Positions 1-7,955 of a stretch of DNA of 22,295 nt are shown one piece after another. Below the pieces are notes generated by a model. That model was not told the origin of the DNA. It worked only from the letters and a program-made list of their open reading frames with translations, and searched no databases. This DNA comes from Succinivibrionaceae bacterium UBA3769 (GTDB lineage: Bacteria; Pseudomonadota; Gammaproteobacteria; Enterobacterales; Succinivibrionaceae): positions 1 to 22,295 of the forward strand of contig DFFT01000178.1 of the NCBI GenBank assembly GCA_002372325.1, given 5' to 3'. Position numbers and translations under genes: made by a program. Position 1 is the stretch's first letter, and every line of letters starts with the position of its first letter.

Positions 1-777
1 TAGATTATCAGTATATTTTGTCAATGGTTTCCGTTTCGGTAATGGTTAAGGTCACATTTTTCCGGGGTTTGAGGGTAAAAAACCGCTAAAAACGGCCATT
101 TTCTAAAAATGACATGTTGAAATAATCCCGTGAAAAACTCTCAAAATAAGAGAATTGTGTTTGCAAATGGTTAAATTTTCATCAGGATCTTTTCCGAAAT
201 TCAGCGGAAAACCGCAGGTGCCGAAAAAGCCGGCAATCAGACGGTGATCGCCGGCTCAAAACCGCTGTCGGGAGCTTTAGCAGAGCCTGCTCCGTTTGCC
301 GGAGTCCTGGCAAAATCTCTGAAAAAAACCGCGGCAGTCTTATCTCAGCATGTCTGAAAGAACCAGAAATAGGAGCCCTCCGGATTCCTGAAGTCGCAGC
401 CTGCATAAAAAAGGGGTATCATCAGATCCCCTCGCCTTTCTCCTAAAAAACAGTTCTGCTGGCAGCCGTCCGCAATCAGAGCCATTCTCTTAATTTCACC
501 TCCCTGCATGCAAGGATTGTCGTGAACGTGAAAACAGCATCTGGAAGTTGGCATCAACTGTCAAATGCGAGATCCCCGCTCCTCTTCTCTTCTCTTTTTC
601 TTCCTTATTCCGGCAGCTTTCCCGTAACCTTTTACACCTTTTTGCGATATCTGCGACAAAGAAGGGGATGCCGCAGATTCCGTCAACCCGCAGATCTCCG
701 GAAATACGTATGGAACCCAAAGGACAAAACCGAGATTTAACGCCCGGCACTATCCCTGAAACCTGAAAACAGACTGA
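1..777. other. Stretch without a convincing gene
   Basis: No open frame here looks like a real protein. The first 180 bases are AT-rich, as in a promoter region of a gene to the left of the window. Two perfect stem-loops are visible: 190-211 (TTTTCCG / CGGAAAA, 8-base loop) and 228-256 (AGCCGGC / GCCGGCT, 15-base loop). Neither is followed by a clear T-run on the plus strand. The 570-660 interval is pyrimidine-rich on the plus strand. It may be decayed sequence, since a truncated gene follows directly. Confidence 0.5.
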
Positions 778-1026
778 AACAATGAGGATCTGCAGGATCT
801 TGACTCCTGGGAGGAGTATGCTCCCCATGTCAGGAAGGAACTGGCGGGCACCTTCCATCCCATCACCAAACCGGTTCTTGACAGCAAGGGCAATCCGGTG
901 AAGATTTATGGCAAATTCCAGTTTGAACCGGTAATTGTTAATGGTCAGGCTGAATTCAGAAAGCTCACTGAAGAGGATGTTGACCGCATCGGCAAGATGA
1001 TTTACGACGATGCCTTCAAATTCTAA
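778..1026 (+). pseudogene. C-terminal remnant of an unknown protein
   Basis: An open frame of about 82 codons runs from just after an in-frame TGA (775-777) to TAA at 1024-1026. It has no usable ATG near its beginning. The translation looks like genuine protein, with balanced composition and segments such as FHPITKPVLDSKGNPVKIYG and KLTEEDVDRIGKMIYDDAFK. The sequence upstream in all frames is not recognisably coding, so this is probably the 3' end of a gene whose front has been lost. A strong hairpin terminator follows about 90 bases later, in the expected place. I do not recognise the family. The alternative is an intact small gene using a non-ATG start, which I think less likely. Confidence 0.45.
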
Positions 1027-1116
1027 TCTGGACTGACGCTATACCCGAGACTGCCCGGAATCCAGGTTCCCCGGCGGCTGGGGAAGAGCAGGAGCAAAAG
1101 CAAGAAAGCACAAAAT

Positions 1117-1143
1117 AAAAGGGACGCCTTGGGCGTCCCTTTT
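1117..1143. terminator. Bidirectional intrinsic terminator
   Basis: A perfect 12-base inverted repeat (AAAAGGGACGCC at 1117-1128, its complement at 1132-1143) encloses a 3-base loop. The A-run at one end and the T-run at the other give a U-tract in both directions. It lies between the plus-strand remnant ending at 1026 and the minus-strand mepA ending at 1225, so it can terminate both. Confidence 0.85.
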
Positions 1144-1224
1144 GACATCAGAGGAGATACGCAGCCGGATTTGAAATCCCGGCGGTTTCCGTCCGGGGCT
1201 GCTTTCCGGCCCCCTGATCCCGTT

Positions 1225-2046
1225 TTAGCTGGCGTTCAGCATCTTCTGACAGGTCTCAGGCAGTATCTTCTTAGGTTTGGGCTTCGGCTTCGGGGCGGGC
1301 TTGGGAGCCGGCTTCGGATGCTTGAAGCCCTCAATCCAGGTGTCGGCTTCCTTGCAGCCGTCTCCCGGAGGAGGCGGGGCCTGATGCTCGCATTCCGTTC
1401 CCGGAGGGCAGGCCAGTCTGATATGCAGGTGGGCGGTATGACCCCACCAGGGCCGGATCTTTCTCAGCCAGCTCCGGTCGTCATCGGGATGGGTCTGCTC
1501 GCAGGCGTACTTCTTGATGGCCGGACTCACAAAAATGCGTTCCACCCGATCATCGCTGGCGGCGTTTCTCAGGAGAGCGTAGGCATAGCCGTCCATATGC
1601 TTGTTCACGGTCAGGAGATTGTCGGCAACCACTGTAAGCGCCCAGGGGGAAGCCAGCTGCTCCTTGGTAAGGCGCTTGCCGTCCTTCAGCATGCGGAACC
1701 AGATATCCACATCCAGACCGATCTGATGGCTGGCATGACCGCCCTTGAAGGGGCCGCCCCGGGGCATGCTCATGTCTCCCACCAGAATGATGCGGTTTTC
1801 CGCCAGCTCGCCGGAATTCATTTTCTTGGCGAGATCGTTAATGAAGCTTATCAGGGTCGGATGGCCGTAGTAGCGATTGTTCTGGGGGCGCAGCACCTGA
1901 TAGTAGGGGTTTTCCAGCTTCAGGGGCACCGCTCCCGCGATGCAGCCGTTAGAGTAGCTTCCTATGGGGTTCGGATCCGCCTTCAGGGGAGTGGTAAAGC
2001 TTCCCCAGGAAACGGCTCCGGCCAGCAGCATTGATGAAATCAGCAT
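1225..2046 (-). CDS. mepA: Penicillin-insensitive murein endopeptidase MepA
   Basis: This is a periplasmic zinc metallopeptidase of family M74 (LAS fold) that cleaves D-Ala-meso-DAP cross-bridges in peptidoglycan. The 273-aa product has the family hallmark GGHASHQIGLDVDIW at residues 102-116, where H107 and D114 match the E. coli zinc ligands, and the distal AHLHIRL with H206 and H208. The family's conserved cysteines and a short SNGC segment near residue 32 are also present. Length matches E. coli MepA (274 aa). The N-terminus is hydrophobic and Ala/Gly-rich with no basic residue before the core, a weak-looking signal peptide. The C-terminal tail (about 243-260) is a Pro-Lys repeat. The start is secure: an in-frame TAA abuts the ATG and AGGAGA lies 6 bases upstream. 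It appears monocistronic, from the promoter at 2287-2315. Confidence 0.93.
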   Translation of the reverse strand: MLISSMLLAGAVSWGSFTTPLKADPNPIGSYSNGCIAGAVPLKLENPYYQVLRPQNNRYYGHPTLISFINDLAKKMNSGELAENRIILVGDMSMPRGGPFKGGHASHQIGLDVDIWFRMLKDGKRLTKEQLASPWALTVVADNLLTVNKHMDGYAYALLRNAASDDRVERIFVSPAIKKYACEQTHPDDDRSWLRKIRPWWGHTAHLHIRLACPPGTECEHQAPPPPGDGCKEADTWIEGFKHPKPAPKPAPKPKPKPKKILPETCQKMLNAS

Positions 2047-2286
2047 TTAATCTCCTTTGGAGTTTCGGAGGAGCCGCAGCGGCTTTACCGGCAGGGAGGC
2101 GGCGGCTTTCCGAAATATGCGGCGGCTGCGGTCATGGTGACCTGCGGCCGCAGTTAAGGTGGCAAAGTCAGACATCAGGAGAAAGCAGGGAAGCGAAAGA
2201 TTCGTCTCTGGCAAGACTTGCCTCTGGTAAATCTGTAAAAATGCCGGTGTGATAAGTCCTGAAACCTGATGCTGCAAAAACGCCTT

Positions 2287-2315
2287 ATGTTACTTTTCAG
2301 CTCTTCGAGCGTCAA
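2287..2315 (-). promoter_or_regulatory. Sigma70-type promoter candidate for mepA
   Basis: Read on the minus strand, TTGACG (2310-2315) and TAACAT (2287-2292) are separated by exactly 17 bases. These match the -35 consensus in 5 of 6 and the -10 in 4 of 6 positions. The implied start near 2280 gives mepA an untranslated leader of about 230 bases, which is long. It sits between the preceding gene's terminator and mepA, as expected for a separate transcript. Confidence 0.5.
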
Positions 2316-2377
2316 CAGGAATAATGCAGAAGGAAAAGCCCCCGCACATTTTGAAAACCGCTGCGGGAGAGAACATC

Positions 2378-2411
2378 AAAACAAAGCCCGGCCGGTCATT
2401 TCCGGCGCGGG
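2378..2411 (-). terminator. Intrinsic terminator candidate of the 572-aa gene
   Basis: Read on the minus strand, a GC-rich hairpin (GCCGG, 6-base loop, CCGGC at 2391-2406) is extended by CCCG/CGGG across a one-base bulge and followed by a T-rich run (CTTTGTTTTG). It lies about 40 bases past the stop codon at 2450. Confidence 0.5.
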
Positions 2412-2449
2412 CGCGGCAGGAGCGGGAACCCGGCTGTCTCAGTCCCGGT

Positions 2450-4168
2450 TTACGGTTCCGGCGCTATGGCGATCTCTGCCGCATCATAGGAAGGCTCCGC
2501 TCCCGGCGCGGAATTAAAAAAGCTCACTCTCTTCCGGAATTCCCGGAAAGCGGCAAAGGCCGGGCCGTGAGGAGAGGCAGGGGCTCCGGAGGAATTTTCG
2601 GAGCGTCTCCGATACCGGGTCCGGATAAAGACTCCGGGGCGGTACGGGGTATCAAAGGCAAAGGAAAACTCCTTGAGCCCCATGGTGTCCGCCAGCAGGC
2701 ATACCCTGATGAAAAACCAGTTAAGAGCGGCATAACCGGGGATGAGATTTCCGGTCATGCTTACCGCAGCGGCGGACGGAGAAAATTCGCCGTCCCTCTG
2801 GCTCAGGGCCCATTTGCCGTAATCGGCGCCGGGCGTGAAATCAAGGGAGCGCATTCCGTTTCCGGAGACTTTAATCTCGCCCCCGATCCTGAAAAGATCC
2901 TGAAGGCCCTCGTTTTCGGAAACGGCTTTTTCCGGATCTGCGGCAGTAATGTCTTCATCACGGAAGGAGACCCGGGCGGTGAACTTCCAGTCTTCCGGGA
3001 TCGCCAGGGGATCCCGGTTATCCGAGGTTCCTTCGGGGGTAACAGCCTTCAGCAGGGCTTCTCCCCGGGAGCGGGCGATTTTTTCCGGAAGGGAACTGTC
3101 TCGTTCCAGAGCGCATTTAAAGATGCCAAAGGCGTGCCGCCACCACAGCCCTCCCTGGATTAAGAGATCCGGGTAAAGCTCTGCCGGGATATCCGCGAGA
3201 GTCAGCGTTGGCCGGGTGAGCTTTTCCCGGAAGCCCGGAATATCCAGGAATTTCAGGTAATAGGCTATGGCAGCGTCATTGTTATAGCGCAGGAACAGAT
3301 CCTTTTCCGGATCCGGCAGAACGGTCCAGGCCGGAACGCCGGAGTCGTATTCATTATTATAGACAAAGCGCTTCAGACTCTCCGGATCGGCAGCTTTCCG
3401 AAAGACGCCCACGGGTTCCAGCTTCTGATACAGCATGAGAGCCAGAGGCCCGGTCAGGTTTTTGCCATGGATGTCAAAATCATTAAGAGAGAACCGGGCG
3501 GGGTCATACTCCTCCCGGGGCCGGCCGGTTACCGCGCAGAAAACAAGTTCATCCACCATGATGCCGGAAAGCCGGGGATCCTGAACAGTGCCAGATCTCG
3601 GATCGGAGTTTTCCGGCGGAAGGTTAGGCTCAGGAGCAGGCTCTTGCTCGGATGAAGACGCCGCGGAGAAAGGTCGCTCCCGGGAACAGATCTCTCCTGA
3701 ACTTAAGGAGAGATAGCTCCAGTATTTGACCTGATGCTCCTGAAGCCGGGCCTCGGTTCTTGCCCGGAATTCCTTTTCGGAGCGAATGACGGAGGTTTCA
3801 TGTCCCCAGATGAGAATGCCGGACAGGTCAGAGTCTGAGTTAAAATCCTGATTCCTGGCGGTAAACTTAAGCCGGGTCATGGCGGGGAGGCCCTCTTCAT
3901 CCGCAAAATCCTTCATGCGGCGCTCCCGGTAAAAGCGCGCTCTCTCATCGCAGGCAAAGTAGATGCCGAAGCGGGAAGCGGCATACCACGAAGCGAGATC
4001 CCGGGCCAGATTTTTCTGACTTTCCAGCCAGATCTCCTGAAAACTGCCGGCGGTTACCGGGACGGGAAAGGTTTTAACGCGGGCGGCTCCGGGAGCGGCG
4101 TTCTGAGGAAGGGAGGAATGATTTCCGGGAAAAACCAGATGCTGAGAATGAAAGACGGATCTTTTCAT
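2450..4168 (-). CDS. Hypothetical protein of 572 aa, function unknown
   Basis: I do not recognise this family. The reading frame is long, continuous and well supplied with signals: AAGGGG about 5 bases before the ATG, a good promoter (4255-4284) and a terminator candidate downstream. The product has no signal peptide or membrane segment, so it is probably cytoplasmic. A Ser/Glu/Pro-rich stretch at residues 168-193 looks like a flexible linker. It separates an N-terminal region rich in aromatic and charged residues (about 42-160) from a larger C-terminal region with many Trp, Tyr and Phe residues (about 195-540). No nucleotide-binding, protease or DNA-binding motif is evident. It appears to be transcribed alone, so context gives no clear function. 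A lineage-restricted protein is the simplest reading. Confidence 0.75.
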   Translation of the reverse strand: MKRSVFHSQHLVFPGNHSSLPQNAAPGAARVKTFPVPVTAGSFQEIWLESQKNLARDLASWYAASRFGIYFACDERARFYRERRMKDFADEEGLPAMTRLKFTARNQDFNSDSDLSGILIWGHETSVIRSEKEFRARTEARLQEHQVKYWSYLSLSSGEICSRERPFSAASSSEQEPAPEPNLPPENSDPRSGTVQDPRLSGIMVDELVFCAVTGRPREEYDPARFSLNDFDIHGKNLTGPLALMLYQKLEPVGVFRKAADPESLKRFVYNNEYDSGVPAWTVLPDPEKDLFLRYNNDAAIAYYLKFLDIPGFREKLTRPTLTLADIPAELYPDLLIQGGLWWRHAFGIFKCALERDSSLPEKIARSRGEALLKAVTPEGTSDNRDPLAIPEDWKFTARVSFRDEDITAADPEKAVSENEGLQDLFRIGGEIKVSGNGMRSLDFTPGADYGKWALSQRDGEFSPSAAAVSMTGNLIPGYAALNWFFIRVCLLADTMGLKEFSFAFDTPYRPGVFIRTRYRRRSENSSGAPASPHGPAFAAFREFRKRVSFFNSAPGAEPSYDAAEIAIAPEP

Positions 4169-4254
4169 ATGAACCCCTTAATTGCTTTGGTGAATACCTG
4201 TGGAATAAAGGAAAAACCTACACATGCTTCCGGCATTGCCGGTCGACGCTGTTA

Positions 4255-4284
4255 ATTATACTAAAAAGTATTCATAAAACGCAA
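4255..4284 (-). promoter_or_regulatory. Sigma70-type promoter of the 572-aa gene
   Basis: On the minus strand, TTGCGT (4279-4284) and a perfect TATAAT (4255-4260) are separated by 18 bases in very AT-rich DNA. Transcription would start near 4248, leaving a leader of about 80 bases before the ATG at 4168. A small inverted repeat, CCGGCATTGCCGG (4230-4242), falls in that leader. Confidence 0.65.
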
Positions 4285-4752
4285 TAAAAAATCGTAAAAA
4301 TTTTAAAAATTGTTGTCAGAGCCGATTTTTCAGGTGCGGTGTTCTTCAGGAAGGGGGCGTCTTAAGCGCTGTCCCTGGCGCGGCAGGCGGGGGCCCGCGG
4401 TTTAAGGAAAAGCGCAATAAGATACTTTCCCCATGTTTTGCCGGCCGTCCCTTTGTTCTCAGGCTCTGGTTCAGTGAGCTCCGTTTTGCGGGAACTTATG
4501 CCCCGGTAAGCCGGATGAAGGATCTTGTGATAAGCTATTCCGGATGTCATGTCCTGACGAGATCATCTTTGCATAAACGCCTTATGAGAGCCTGCTGCCG
4601 GATTTCAGAAGAATTGTCTCTGGGGGTTTACTCCGGGGAATCTCGCTCCTCTGGTTCCGAGGAGCTTTCTGTGGTTAGAAAAGGTCAGAAAACATCAGCT
4701 GTCGTGATTATGAAAACCGGAATGAGAACACAAGAGAAAGGCGTACACACAT
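4285..4752. other. Intergenic region between divergent genes
   Basis: No supported gene is seen between the promoter of the minus-strand 572-aa gene and the plus-strand nucleotidyltransferase. A perfect 7-base stem-loop (GCTCCTC / GAGGAGC, 4645-4665) precedes the start by about 90 bases and could be a leader structure. A plus-strand open frame from 4515 overlaps the next gene's start but has neither a ribosome site nor protein-like composition. Confidence 0.4.
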
Positions 4753-5613
4753 ATGAATCAGCTATGGAACAATGGCAGTGAAACAGACAGACTGGGGCTT
4801 TCGGATGCGGAAAAAGCTCCTCTCGCCGAACTTCTCCGGGCCTATGCCGCCCTGGAGGATACCGTGGCAGTGGCCATTGGGGGATCTCTGGCCTCCGGGG
4901 AAGGTAGCGCATCCTCGGACATGGACATTTACGTATTTGTCAGAAAGGATCTTCCTGCTGAAGCCCGGGAGAAGCTGATAAAGCCGTTATCCTCCAGATA
5001 TGAGACCGGCGGTGACTACTTCGGTCCCGGGGATGAATTTCTGTATGATGCCATGAACCGGGAATGCGATGTCATGTACTGGAGTACCGCCTGGTTCACG
5101 GATACGGTGAAGAGCTCATGGGAGAGATGCCAGCCGCAGAACGGCTATACCACAGCCTTTCTTTACACTCTGAAGAATTTTGTTATCGTCTATGATACCG
5201 ATGGCTGGCTGGCCTCGCTGAGAGACATGGTACAGGGAGAATACCCCGAGGATCTGATGAGAAACATTGTAAGCCGGAATCTGATGCTGATGAAGGACAA
5301 GCCGTTTTCGTCATACTATGAACAGATTGAAAAGGCTGTCCGCAAAAATGATCTCGTAAGCGTGAATCATCGCATTGCCGCTTTCCTGGCCAGCTATTTT
5401 GATGCGCTGTTTGCCATGAACAGAATTTTTCATCCGGGGGAGAAGCGGCAGGTAAGTCACGCCCTTAAACATTGTTTCCGGCTTCCGGCGGACTTTAAGG
5501 AATGTCTGGACGAGCTTCTCGGAACTGGAACTCCGGCAGATCGGCAGCTTGTTCTTCTGGAAAGAATGTTCATCTCCCTGAAAAAGGTCTGGCAGGAGAT
5601 TCAGGGGGAATAA
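4753..5613 (+). CDS. Nucleotidyltransferase (Pol beta superfamily) with DUF4037-like C-terminus
   Basis: This protein (286 aa) has the signature of the DNA polymerase beta/MNT nucleotidyltransferase fold: GGS at residues 43-45, then SSDMDIYVF with metal-binding D56 and D58, and a third acidic position at D106 in ECDVMYW. The remaining two thirds is helical and resembles the DUF4037-type C-terminal domain seen in stand-alone nucleotidyltransferases related to aminoglycoside adenylyltransferases. It probably transfers an NMP to a small molecule or protein; the substrate cannot be read from sequence. The ATG is preceded by a weak purine-rich stretch (GAGAAAGG) about 10 bases away. No close partner: the next gene begins over 100 bases downstream and is unrelated. 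A specific antibiotic-resistance role would be speculation. Confidence 0.8.
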   Translation: MNQLWNNGSETDRLGLSDAEKAPLAELLRAYAALEDTVAVAIGGSLASGEGSASSDMDIYVFVRKDLPAEAREKLIKPLSSRYETGGDYFGPGDEFLYDAMNRECDVMYWSTAWFTDTVKSSWERCQPQNGYTTAFLYTLKNFVIVYDTDGWLASLRDMVQGEYPEDLMRNIVSRNLMLMKDKPFSSYYEQIEKAVRKNDLVSVNHRIAAFLASYFDALFAMNRIFHPGEKRQVSHALKHCFRLPADFKECLDELLGTGTPADRQLVLLERMFISLKKVWQEIQGE

Positions 5614-5730
5614 TAACGTTCGTTCCTGCTGTCCCGGCAATGTCCCTTACAATGTTGTATGGCTAACTCAGGCCCTTTGATATAGTTCTTACTTGATGCC
5701 CGGATGTGACAGTCTTCTGTGTTTTGAGCA

Positions 5731-5967
5731 ATGCGGGAAATGAAGATGAAGGCGAGCTTTTCCGGACTGACCGATTCTGAAAAGGTACTGGAGCTTTTGA
5801 AAGCCGGCCCGAAACCGGTAAAGGCTCTTCAGGAGGCTCTGGGATTTTCCAACAGAACCTATTTCCTGAGGGATGTCATTAACCCTCTGATGGCTGCGGG
5901 AGATATTTACCGCGACGGCAATCTGAAATCCCCGCGGGCTCTTATCAGACTTAAGGGAAAGCGGTGA
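5731..5967 (+). CDS. Orphan winged-helix protein, Fic/AlbA-type C-terminal domain
   Basis: The 78-aa product consists almost entirely of one small winged-helix domain (KVLELLKAGPKPVKALQEAL, then RTYFLRDVINPLMAAGDI). This pattern is usually found at the C-terminus of larger Fic proteins or AlbA_2/AAA_4 ATP-binding regulators, where it follows catalytic domains absent here. An in-frame TGA lies just upstream (5725-5727) and no coding sequence is visible before it. It is therefore either a free-standing mini-regulator or the relic of a larger gene. The start is uncertain: ATGs at 5731, 5740 and 5746 all have poor ribosome sites, with GGGA before 5746 the best. Transcription with dtd is possible, but the gap is 157 bases and contains a weak hairpin. 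Confidence 0.55.
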   Translation: MREMKMKASFSGLTDSEKVLELLKAGPKPVKALQEALGFSNRTYFLRDVINPLMAAGDIYRDGNLKSPRALIRLKGKR

Positions 5968-5969
5968 AT

Positions 5970-6001
5970 CCCGGGCCCCTGTTTTGCTGCAACCGGGTTT
6001 T
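5970..6001 (+). terminator. Weak terminator-like hairpin
   Basis: CCCGG (5970-5974) pairs with CCGGG (5993-5997) and is followed by TTTT. The stem is only 5 bases and the loop is long (18 bases), so termination may be partial. It lies immediately after the winged-helix gene. Confidence 0.25.
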
Positions 6002-6124
6002 GCGGGACGCATGCTGAAACAAATGAAGGCGGGACAGGGGAAGAACGAGAGAATGGAAGAACGGAAGGAATAAAGTGACAAAACAGACTGATGGATATGC
6101 AGAAATAACTGGAGTGCAGAGAAG

Positions 6125-6574
6125 ATGATAGCGTTAGTGCAGCGTGTTAATCATGCCGGAGTTACGGTCTCCGGAAACACCATCGCCCGCATTGACAAGG
6201 GGATTCTGGCCTTTATCGGCTACGAGAAGGGCGATACCCGGGAAATGTCTCATAAAATGTTTGATCGCATACTGCGATACCGGATATTCAGCGACGAGAA
6301 TGACAAAATGAACCTCAGCGTCAGCGATATCGGCGGGCGGGTGCTTCTGGTATCCCAGTTCACTCTGGCCGCCGAAACCTCCCGGGGCAACCGGCCGGGG
6401 TTTGATCCCGCCATGCCGCCGGATGAGGCCCGGGAAATGTACGGGGATCTGGTTTCCTATGCCAGAAGCAGGGCTCCCGGCACCGAATCCGGCGAGTTCG
6501 GCGCGGACATGAAGGTCGCTCTCGAAAACGACGGTCCCGTGACCTTCCTGCTCCGGCTTGATCCGCCCCGGTAA
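6125..6574 (+). CDS. dtd: D-aminoacyl-tRNA deacylase Dtd
   Basis: Dtd hydrolyses D-amino acids from mischarged tRNAs (and Gly from tRNA-Ala) in the cytoplasm, recycling the tRNA. The 149-aa product has the two family signatures that cross over between subunits of the homodimer: SQFTL at residues 77-81 and GPVT at 137-140. The N-terminal MIALVQRVNHAGVTVSG is typical of the family, and length is normal (about 145 aa). GGAG lies 10 bases before the ATG, with a further purine stretch adjacent. The gene stands alone, with 203 bases before accD, which has its own promoter candidates. No anomaly is visible. Confidence 0.95.
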   Translation: MIALVQRVNHAGVTVSGNTIARIDKGILAFIGYEKGDTREMSHKMFDRILRYRIFSDENDKMNLSVSDIGGRVLLVSQFTLAAETSRGNRPGFDPAMPPDEAREMYGDLVSYARSRAPGTESGEFGADMKVALENDGPVTFLLRLDPPR

Positions 6575-6625
6575 CCCCGCTCTGAGAGGTAAGGCACTCT
6601 CCGGAATGCTGTTTCGCCGCAATGC

Positions 6626-6654
6626 TATAAAATCGCCGGCATTCAGTGTATAAT
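6626..6654 (+). promoter_or_regulatory. Promoter candidates for accD
   Basis: Two possible -10 elements are visible. TATAAA at 6626-6631 is preceded by TGC, an extended -10. A perfect TATAAT lies at 6649-6654. Neither has a good -35 at standard spacing. Either would give a leader of roughly 115-140 bases before the accD ATG. Confidence 0.45.
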
Positions 6655-6777
6655 CCCGGATTAAGTATTTCAAAAAAGGGCCTTCAAGCCCGGACAGATC
6701 TTCCCGGAGCCCGGCGCTGACAAATCTCGCGGCGGCGTTTCAAGGGATGTTTTCACTTGAATTGTTAAGGTACTACC

Positions 6778-7722
6778 ATGAGTTGGTTCGACAGAATTCT
6801 TGCTCCGGCAAACAACAGCAACACCAGCGCCCGGCACAACATTCCCGAAGGCGTCTGGACCAAATGCGAAGCCTGTGATCAGGTGCTCTACCGGGCGGAA
6901 CTGGAGCGTAATCTGTTTGTCTGCCCGAAATGCAACCATCATATGAAGATCAGCGCCAGAGAGCGTCTTATCCGTTTCCTGGATTCCGGCAACCAGATCG
7001 AGCTGGGCGAGGAGCTGGAGCCGCAGGATATTCTTAAGTTCAAGGATACCAAGCGTTACAAGGAACGTATCGTTGCCGCTCAGAAGTCCACCGGCGAAAA
7101 GGATGCCCTGATTGTCATCAAGGGCGAGCTCAAGGGACTTCCGGTAGTCTGCTGTGCCTTTGAATTTGCCTTTATGGGCGGTTCCATGGGTTCAGTGGTA
7201 GGCGCCCGCTTTGTCCGGGCCGTGGAAACCTGTCTTAAGGAAAAGAGAGCTCTGATCTGCTTCTCCACCTCCGGCGGCGCCCGCATGCAGGAATCCCTGT
7301 TTTCCCTGATGCAGATGGCCAAGACCAGCGCGGCTCTTAACAAAATGTCCGAGGCCGGTCTTCCCTATATCAGCGTGCTCACCAACCCCACCATGGGCGG
7401 CGTCAGCGCCAGTCTGGCCATGCTGGGAGACGTGAACGTGGCCGAGCCCAAGGCGCTTATCGGCTTTGCCGGCCCTAGGGTTATCGAGCAGACGGTGCGG
7501 GAGAAGCTTCCCGAAGGCTTCCAGCACTCCGAGTTCCTGCTGGAGAAGGGCGCTATCGACGTTATCATTGACAGAAGAGAGATGCGGGAGCGTCTGGCCA
7601 GCATGATCTCCTGCATGATGCACGTTCCCTTTACTCAGGACAAGGGCGCGGAAAAGATCGCCCCTAAGCCTGAAGCGGAAGAGTCCGGCAAAAAGAAATC
7701 AGCCAAGGGATCGTCCAATTAA
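6778..7722 (+). CDS. accD: Acetyl-CoA carboxylase carboxyltransferase subunit beta
   Basis: AccD forms an alpha2beta2 carboxyltransferase with AccA that moves the carboxyl group from carboxybiotin-BCCP to acetyl-CoA, giving malonyl-CoA for fatty-acid synthesis. The 314-aa product starts MSWFDRIL and has the N-terminal zinc ribbon (C30, C33, C49, C52) that in E. coli also binds nucleic acid. The crotonase-fold core follows, with FMGGSMGSVVGARF, STSGGARMQES and TNPTMGGVSASLAM, the oxyanion-hole and CoA-binding segments. The tail after about residue 285 is Lys/Glu/Ser-rich and low-complexity. AAGG sits 7 bases before the ATG. In many gammaproteobacteria accD is followed by folC; here strong hairpins follow instead, so it is transcribed singly. 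Confidence 0.97.
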   Translation: MSWFDRILAPANNSNTSARHNIPEGVWTKCEACDQVLYRAELERNLFVCPKCNHHMKISARERLIRFLDSGNQIELGEELEPQDILKFKDTKRYKERIVAAQKSTGEKDALIVIKGELKGLPVVCCAFEFAFMGGSMGSVVGARFVRAVETCLKEKRALICFSTSGGARMQESLFSLMQMAKTSAALNKMSEAGLPYISVLTNPTMGGVSASLAMLGDVNVAEPKALIGFAGPRVIEQTVREKLPEGFQHSEFLLEKGAIDVIIDRREMRERLASMISCMMHVPFTQDKGAEKIAPKPEAEESGKKKSAKGSSN

Positions 7723-7736
7723 CAGACTGGCGGAAA

Positions 7737-7823
7737 GAGGTTCAGGACTCACCGCCTGAAACCTCGTATCCCTGCTTTTTCAGGTCCCCTTCCAGGAACC
7801 GGTCTTGCCTGCAAGACCGTTTT
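7737..7823 (+). terminator. Tandem terminator hairpins after accD
   Basis: Two hairpins follow the accD stop. The first (7737-7765) is GAGGTTCAGG against CCTGAAACCTC with a one-base bulge, and a T5 run lies 10 bases further on. The second is a perfect 8-base stem (CGGTCTTG 7800-7807, CAAGACCG 7812-7819) with a 4-base loop and TTTT directly after. The second is a classic intrinsic terminator. Confidence 0.75.
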
Positions 7824-7890
7824 CCGGGAGGGGATTGTTTTTGCGGGCGGCGGGGGAGGACGGGCCGTTCCTTTGCGCCATAAGCCAGCG

Positions 7891-7921
7891 AAAAAGGGGA
7901 AGTCCTGCTTCCCCCGTTTTT
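7891..7921. terminator. Bidirectional terminator between accD and the WYL regulator
   Basis: GGGGAAG (7896-7902) and CTTCCCC (7908-7914) form a perfect stem with a 5-base loop, flanked by A5 on the left and T5 on the right. It can stop leftward transcription from the regulator ending at 7956 and any read-through from accD. Confidence 0.8.
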
Positions 7922-7955
7922 GTGTTCGGCCCCGTCTTTGTCTTGCAGTTCAGGG

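Larger units (their letters stand above)
2047..2449. other. Intergenic region upstream of mepA
   Basis: This 403-base gap holds the terminator of the upstream minus-strand gene (2378-2411), a second perfect 6-base stem (2341-2346 / 2362-2367), the mepA promoter candidate (2287-2315) and a long mepA leader. An open frame from a TTG at 2277 runs to a TAA directly abutting the mepA ATG. It has no Shine-Dalgarno sequence and no recognisable protein character, so I do not call it a gene. Confidence 0.5.

Noticed and set aside
345..485. A 46-aa minus-strand small ORF (MALIADGCQQNCF...) with a GGAGG element upstream
   Set aside because: The Shine-Dalgarno to ATG spacing is about 13 bases, no promoter or terminator is evident, and there is no recognisable family. 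Too weak to call.
1129..2034. A 301-codon plus-strand open frame opposite mepA
   Set aside because: It begins inside the terminator hairpin and covers mepA in antisense, and it has no ribosome site.
2047..2277. A 76-codon minus-strand frame directly abutting mepA
   Set aside because: It starts with TTG almost at the inferred transcription start, with no ribosome site and no protein character; it is probably the mepA leader.
2324..3163. A 279-codon plus-strand open frame opposite the 572-aa gene
   Set aside because: It is Arg/Gly/Pro-rich and low-complexity. The minus-strand frame is longer and has a promoter, a ribosome site and a terminator candidate.
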